Position numbers and translations under genes: made by a program. From Pseudomonas sp. PB120 (GTDB lineage: Bacteria; Pseudomonadota; Gammaproteobacteria; Pseudomonadales; Pseudomonadaceae), in the NCBI RefSeq assembly GCF_009761815.1, contig NZ_RWIN01000130.1, positions 1-32,124 on the forward strand: a stretch of DNA of 32,124 bases, in the 5' to 3' direction. Position 1 is the stretch's first letter; every line of letters begins with the position of its first letter. This document shows positions 28,999 through 32,124 of the stretch, in pieces. The notes under the pieces are model-generated. The model saw nothing but the letters and a program-made list of their open reading frames with translations, did no database searches and had not been told where the DNA came from.

Positions 28999-30147
28999 TC
29001 AGCTCTGAGACGCGGCTTTGGGGAGAATATCGTTGGCGACCATCTCACCGAACGGGCTGACGTAACCGGCACCTTTGGGCAACTCGGGACGTTCGATATC
29101 GAGGTGCGGAAACAGCAGTTCGGCAACGCGATAGGACTCTTCCAGATGGGGATAACCGGAGAAGATGAACGTGTCGATGCCCAGGTCCGCGTATTCCTTC
29201 ACTCGGGCGGCCACGGTTGGACCGTCGCCGACCAGCGCCGTGCCGGCCCCGCCCCGCACCAGGCCGACGCCGGCCCACAGGTTCGGGCTGACTTCCAGGT
29301 TGTCGCGGTTGCCGCCGTGCAGCGCCGCCATGCGTTGCTGACCGACAGAATCGAAGCGCGCCAGGGACGCCTGGGCACGGGCAATGGTGTCGTCGTCCAC
29401 GTGGGAGATCAGTTTATCGGCCGCGGCCCAAGCCTCGGCGTTGGTTTCACGAACGATGACGTGCAGGCGAATGCCGAAGCGCAGCGTGCGGCCAAGCTTC
29501 TCGGCTTTCGCTCGCACTTGGGCAATTTTCTCGGCAACGGCGGCCGGCGGTTCGCCCCAGGTCAGGACCATTTCCACTTGCTCGGCAGCCAAGTCCTGCG
29601 CCGCTTCCGACGAGCCGCCAAAGTACAGCGGCGGACGCGGTTGCTGGATCGGCGGATAGAGCAACTTCGCGCCTTTGACGCTGATGTGCTCACCGTCGTA
29701 ATCCACGGTTTCGCCTTCCAGAACGCGGCGCCAGATGCGGGTGAATTCCACCGAGGCCTGATAGCGCTCTTCGTGGGTCAGGAACAAACCATCGCCGGCC
29801 AATTCTTCCGGATCGCCACCGGTCACCAGGTTGAACAGCGCACGACCGCCGGACAGGCGATCCAGCGTCGCCGCCTGACGCGCTGCCACCGTCGGGGAAA
29901 TGATCCCGGGGCGCAGGGCGACAAGGAATTTCAAACGCTGGGTCACCGGGATCAGCGACGCGGCCACCAGCCACGAATCTTCGCAGGAACGACCGGTGGG
30001 AATCAGCACCCCGCCGAAGCCCAGGCGATCCGCCGCTTGCGCGACTTGTTGCAGGTAACCGTGGTCGACGGCGCGAGCACCTTCGGCGGTGCCAAGGTAA
30101 TGGCCGTCGCCGTGGGTAGGCAGGAACCAGAAGATATTGAGGCTCAT
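28999..30147 (-). CDS. ssuD: FMNH2-dependent alkanesulfonate monooxygenase SsuD
   Basis: A 382-residue luciferase-like monooxygenase that uses FMNH2 from SsuE and O2 to cleave the C-S bond of alkanesulfonates, releasing sulfite and an aldehyde. The length matches E. coli SsuD (381). Visible family features: FWFLPTHGDGHYLGT near the N terminus, GGVLIPTGRSCEDSW, RALFNLVTGGDPEE, YFGGSSEAAQDLAAE, and the C-terminal FIFSGYPHLEES. The Cys in GRSCEDSW is the conserved active-site-region cysteine. The ribosome site is AAGGAG 8 nt upstream. It lies 25 nt after ssuA. Confidence 0.97.
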   Translation of the reverse strand: MSLNIFWFLPTHGDGHYLGTAEGARAVDHGYLQQVAQAADRLGFGGVLIPTGRSCEDSWLVAASLIPVTQRLKFLVALRPGIISPTVAARQAATLDRLSGGRALFNLVTGGDPEELAGDGLFLTHEERYQASVEFTRIWRRVLEGETVDYDGEHISVKGAKLLYPPIQQPRPPLYFGGSSEAAQDLAAEQVEMVLTWGEPPAAVAEKIAQVRAKAEKLGRTLRFGIRLHVIVRETNAEAWAAADKLISHVDDDTIARAQASLARFDSVGQQRMAALHGGNRDNLEVSPNLWAGVGLVRGGAGTALVGDGPTVAARVKEYADLGIDTFIFSGYPHLEESYRVAELLFPHLDIERPELPKGAGYVSPFGEMVANDILPKAASQS

Positions 30148-30172
30148 GGAGTGGTCTCCTTAGGGAATCGAA

Positions 30173-31138
30173 TTACTGTGCTTTGGCAACGGCCGCCGGT
30201 GGCGTCCAGATCACGTCTTTGATGCTCAGCGGCTTCGGAATCAGCTTGAGCTGGTAGAAGCTGTCGGCGATTTTCTGTTGCGCGGCGACCACTTCCGGGG
30301 TCAGGAACAACGCGCCGTAGCCTTGGCGTTTCACCGAGGTCAGGGTGATGTCCGTCGGCAAGCCGAGCAGCGGCGAAACCTGTTGGGTCACGTCTTGCGG
30401 GTTGGCCTTGGACCACTCACCGACCGCGCGCACTTCTTCCACCAGGGTCTTGATCACCTCAGGATTTTTCTGGGCGTAAGGCTTGGTGGCGAGGTAGAAC
30501 TGATGGTTGTCGACGATGCCTTGACCGTCACGCAGGGTGCGGGCTTGCAGCTGTTGTTCGGCGGCGGCCTGGTACGGGTCCCAGATGACCCAGGCGTCGA
30601 CGCTGCCTCGTTCAAACGCGGCGCGTGCATCGGCTGGCGGCAGGAATACGGTCTGGATGTCGGTGTATTTGAGGCCGGCGTCTTCAAGCGCGCGGACCAG
30701 CAGGTAGTGCACGTTGGAACCTTTGTTCAGGACGACTTTCTTGCCTTTGAGGTCCTGCACCGATTTGATCGGCGAGTCCTTCGGCACCAGGATCGCTTCA
30801 CTGTGCGGCGCTGGCGGTTCGTAGGCGACGTAGAGCAGGTCGGCGCCGGCCGCTTGAGCGAATACGGGTGGGGTTTCACCGGTCACGCCAAAGTCGATGG
30901 AGCCCACGTTCAGGCCTTCGAGCAGCTGCGGGCCACCGGGAAACTCAGTCCATTGCACGTCCACGCCTTGGGCGGCGAGGCGTTTTTCCAGCGTGCCCTT
31001 GGCTTTGAGCAGCACCAGGGTGCCGTACTTCTGATAGCCGATTCGCAGTGTTTCAGCTTGAGCTTGAGTAATGGCGCCGAAGGTGACAGCCGCAGCAAAC
31101 AGTGCGACCAGACCACGACGCAAAATGACAGTGCGCAT
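30173..31138 (-). CDS. ssuA: Aliphatic sulfonate-binding periplasmic protein SsuA
   Basis: A 321-residue periplasmic binding protein with a signal peptide (about 1-28, FGAITQAQA). The mature chain starts ETLRIGYQKYGTLVLLKAKG and has VQWTEFPGGPQLLEGLNVGSIDFG and LLYVAYEPPAPHSEAILVPKDS, all typical of SsuA/NrtA-type proteins. It captures alkanesulfonates for SsuBC. The start chosen is the ATG of MRTVILRRG with AAGGAG 6 nt upstream; an upstream in-frame start would add 12 residues before the signal peptide. It lies 101 nt after ssuE, the largest gap in the operon, so a secondary promoter there is possible. Confidence 0.95.
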   Translation of the reverse strand: MRTVILRRGLVALFAAAVTFGAITQAQAETLRIGYQKYGTLVLLKAKGTLEKRLAAQGVDVQWTEFPGGPQLLEGLNVGSIDFGVTGETPPVFAQAAGADLLYVAYEPPAPHSEAILVPKDSPIKSVQDLKGKKVVLNKGSNVHYLLVRALEDAGLKYTDIQTVFLPPADARAAFERGSVDAWVIWDPYQAAAEQQLQARTLRDGQGIVDNHQFYLATKPYAQKNPEVIKTLVEEVRAVGEWSKANPQDVTQQVSPLLGLPTDITLTSVKRQGYGALFLTPEVVAAQQKIADSFYQLKLIPKPLSIKDVIWTPPAAVAKAQ

Positions 31139-31239
31139 AGCGCTCTCCTTTTTGCAGTTAGGTTTTGGCTGCACCTGCTTGGCCGTTAGCGGCTGAGTAA
31201 GGTGAGTACTTCAAATTCGGGTGTGGCTTGAGTGCAGGC

Positions 31240-31833
31240 TCAGATGCTCCAGCGCGCGCTCAACAGACGTTCGTTCAACAGGTTCGGATCGAGCGGCTTG
31301 GGCCGTCGCGCCATGGCGCTGAAAAACAGCTCCAATGATTCATTCAGTCGTTGTTCCAGCTCTGGCGCCAACTGCGCCTGGGCGCTGCCTTCGCCGTAAG
31401 CGACCTGGCTGTCCACGGCGAAAATCCCGTGGAGCATTTCCTGGGCTTTCAATGCCGACAACACCGGCTTGAGCGCGTAATCCACCGCCAGCATGTGGGC
31501 GATGCTACCGCCGGTGGCCATCGGCAATACCACTTTGTGGGCCAGGGCGCGTTCGGGCAGCAGGTCCAGCACGGTTTTCAACGCGCCGGAGAACGACGCC
31601 TTGTACACCGGGGTGGCAATGAGCAGGCCGTCAGCGTTTTCAATCTGCTGCAGCAGGTGGACCACCTTCGGGCTGTCGAAGCGTGCGTGCAGCAAGTCTT
31701 CAGCCGGGAAGTCCCGTACCTGGTAACTCACCACTTCCACACCTTGCGCTTGTAACCAGCGTTGGGAGCGTTCCAGCAACACCCCGGAACGGGAGCGTTG
31801 GCTGGGACTTCCTCCGAGTGAGACGACCAGCAT
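31240..31833 (-). CDS. ssuE: NAD(P)H-dependent FMN reductase SsuE
   Basis: A 197-residue flavodoxin-like reductase that supplies FMNH2 to SsuD. The N-terminal FMN-phosphate loop reads VSLGGSPSQRSRSGVLLERS. DGLLIATPVYKASFSGALKTVLDLLP (about 69-94) is the conserved dimer and flavin-contact segment, and LPMATGGSIAHMLAVDYAL follows. Slightly longer than E. coli SsuE (191). The ribosome site is AAGGA 9 nt before the ATG. It is the first gene of ssuEADCBF; the AT-rich upstream region suggests activator-dependent control during sulfate starvation, as known for ssu operons under CysB. Confidence 0.95.
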   Translation of the reverse strand: MLVVSLGGSPSQRSRSGVLLERSQRWLQAQGVEVVSYQVRDFPAEDLLHARFDSPKVVHLLQQIENADGLLIATPVYKASFSGALKTVLDLLPERALAHKVVLPMATGGSIAHMLAVDYALKPVLSALKAQEMLHGIFAVDSQVAYGEGSAQAQLAPELEQRLNESLELFFSAMARRPKPLDPNLLNERLLSARWSI

Positions 31834-31982
31834 TCAGACGATTCCTTGAAGGGTGTGAGCGATTCGCGGTTTGCGGTCTCGCTTCGATGGAGAGACCTTA
31901 ACAGGTGATTTATATATCCATAAATCATATTTATTCATTTGGTTATTCGTTTAAGAGATATGCAAAAACAAATGTACCGGGC
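31834..31982 (-). promoter_or_regulatory. AT-rich promoter region of the ssu operon
   Basis: About 31905-31975 is strikingly AT-rich compared with its surroundings. GATTTAT (31907-31913) and ATAAATC (31920-31926) form a 7-bp inverted repeat. On the minus strand TATAAA (31914-31909) could be a -10 element; no good -35 lies 17 nt upstream, which fits a promoter needing an activator. CysB control is known for ssu operons and is inferred here, not read from a defined site. Confidence 0.5.
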
Positions 31983-32010
31983 AAAAAAACAGGCCGTAAA
32001 AACGGCCTGA
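31983..32010 (-). terminator. Intrinsic terminator of a minus-strand gene lying beyond the window
   Basis: CAGGCCGT (31990-31997) and ACGGCCTG (32002-32009) form an 8-bp stem with a 4-nt loop. On the minus strand seven T follow (31989-31983). It faces transcription coming from the right, so a minus-strand gene probably ends beyond the window edge. It isolates the ssu promoter from that transcription. Confidence 0.85.
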
Positions 32011-32069
32011 ACTCCCTTGCGGTGTGGATGCTGTTCACTCGGAATCATGCGGCGGGTGGAACATCGCCA

Positions 32070-32124
32070 TCGCGAGCAGGCTCGCTCCTACAGTTGATCG
32101 CCTCCCCCTGTGGGAGCGAGCCTG
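32070..32124. repeat. REP doublet, cut by the right window edge
   Basis: TCGCGAGCAGGCTCGCTCCT (from 32070) faces CTGTGGGAGCGAGCCTG, which runs off the window at 32124. The arms are separated by only about 14 nt. Confidence 0.88.

Noticed and set aside
1..32124. A hidden defence system, prophage or biosynthetic cluster
   Set aside because: Every sizeable gene fits a housekeeping or catabolic family, strand blocks and composition are uniform, and no integrase, transposase, nuclease-helicase or modular synthetase motifs were seen.

Overview
The window is a GC-rich, gene-dense chromosomal segment from a Pseudomonas of the fluorescens complex. Three things point there: protein families and gene order (spu polyamine locus, serA beside a D-2-hydroxyglutarate dehydrogenase, an EF-Tu prolyl-hydroxylase-like gene, ssuEADCBF), codon and GC style, and about ten copies of the GTGGGAGCGAGCCTGCTCGC-type REP doublets typical of that group. 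From memory, the order of genes from serA to spuI resembles the PA0296-PA0320 region of P. aeruginosa PAO1; this was not checked by alignment.

Layout. (1) 87-2033: two tandem SdiA-regulated/YjiK-like membrane-anchored proteins. (2) 2354-5885: a FAH-family hydrolase and an FAD-linked D-2-hydroxyglutarate dehydrogenase on the minus strand, divergent from serA. SerA makes D-2-hydroxyglutarate when it recycles NADH with 2-oxoglutarate, and the dehydrogenase removes it. The intergenic region between them holds a 32-bp dyad and three consecutive potential hairpins. (3) 5959-10957: small single genes. These are a His-rich periplasmic DUF4399 protein, a shortened periplasmic solute-binding protein, a DUF523/TudS-like Fe-S protein with a PHD-type 2-oxoglutarate oxygenase, a DUF2059 protein, an alpha/beta hydrolase and a DUF6436 thioredoxin-like protein. 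(4) 11065-15469: an Ntn-hydrolase acylase (HacB-like), a GlxA-type regulator, and a divergent HD-domain hydrolase.

(5) 15593-26065: the polyamine locus. spuB-spuC-spuD-spuE-spuF-spuG-spuH runs on the minus strand and encodes a gamma-glutamylpolyamine synthetase, a putrescine aminotransferase, two binding proteins, an ATPase and two permeases. spuI, a second glutamine-synthetase-like gene, diverges from it. spuA, expected between spuB and spuI, is absent; a 678-nt non-coding region with a long hairpin lies there instead. (6) 26331-26969: a TetR-family regulator. (7) 27156-31833: the alkanesulfonate utilisation operon ssuE-ssuA-ssuD-ssuC-ssuB-ssuF on the minus strand, preceded by an AT-rich promoter island.

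No rRNA, tRNA, CRISPR array, insertion sequence, prophage or defence gene was seen. Most of the window is ordinary core Pseudomonas metabolism. The parts that look least described are non-coding: the serA leader, the spuI leader, an in-operon hairpin between spuE and spuF, and the REP doublets. Among proteins, the shortened solute-binding protein and the DUF4399 protein are the least understood.
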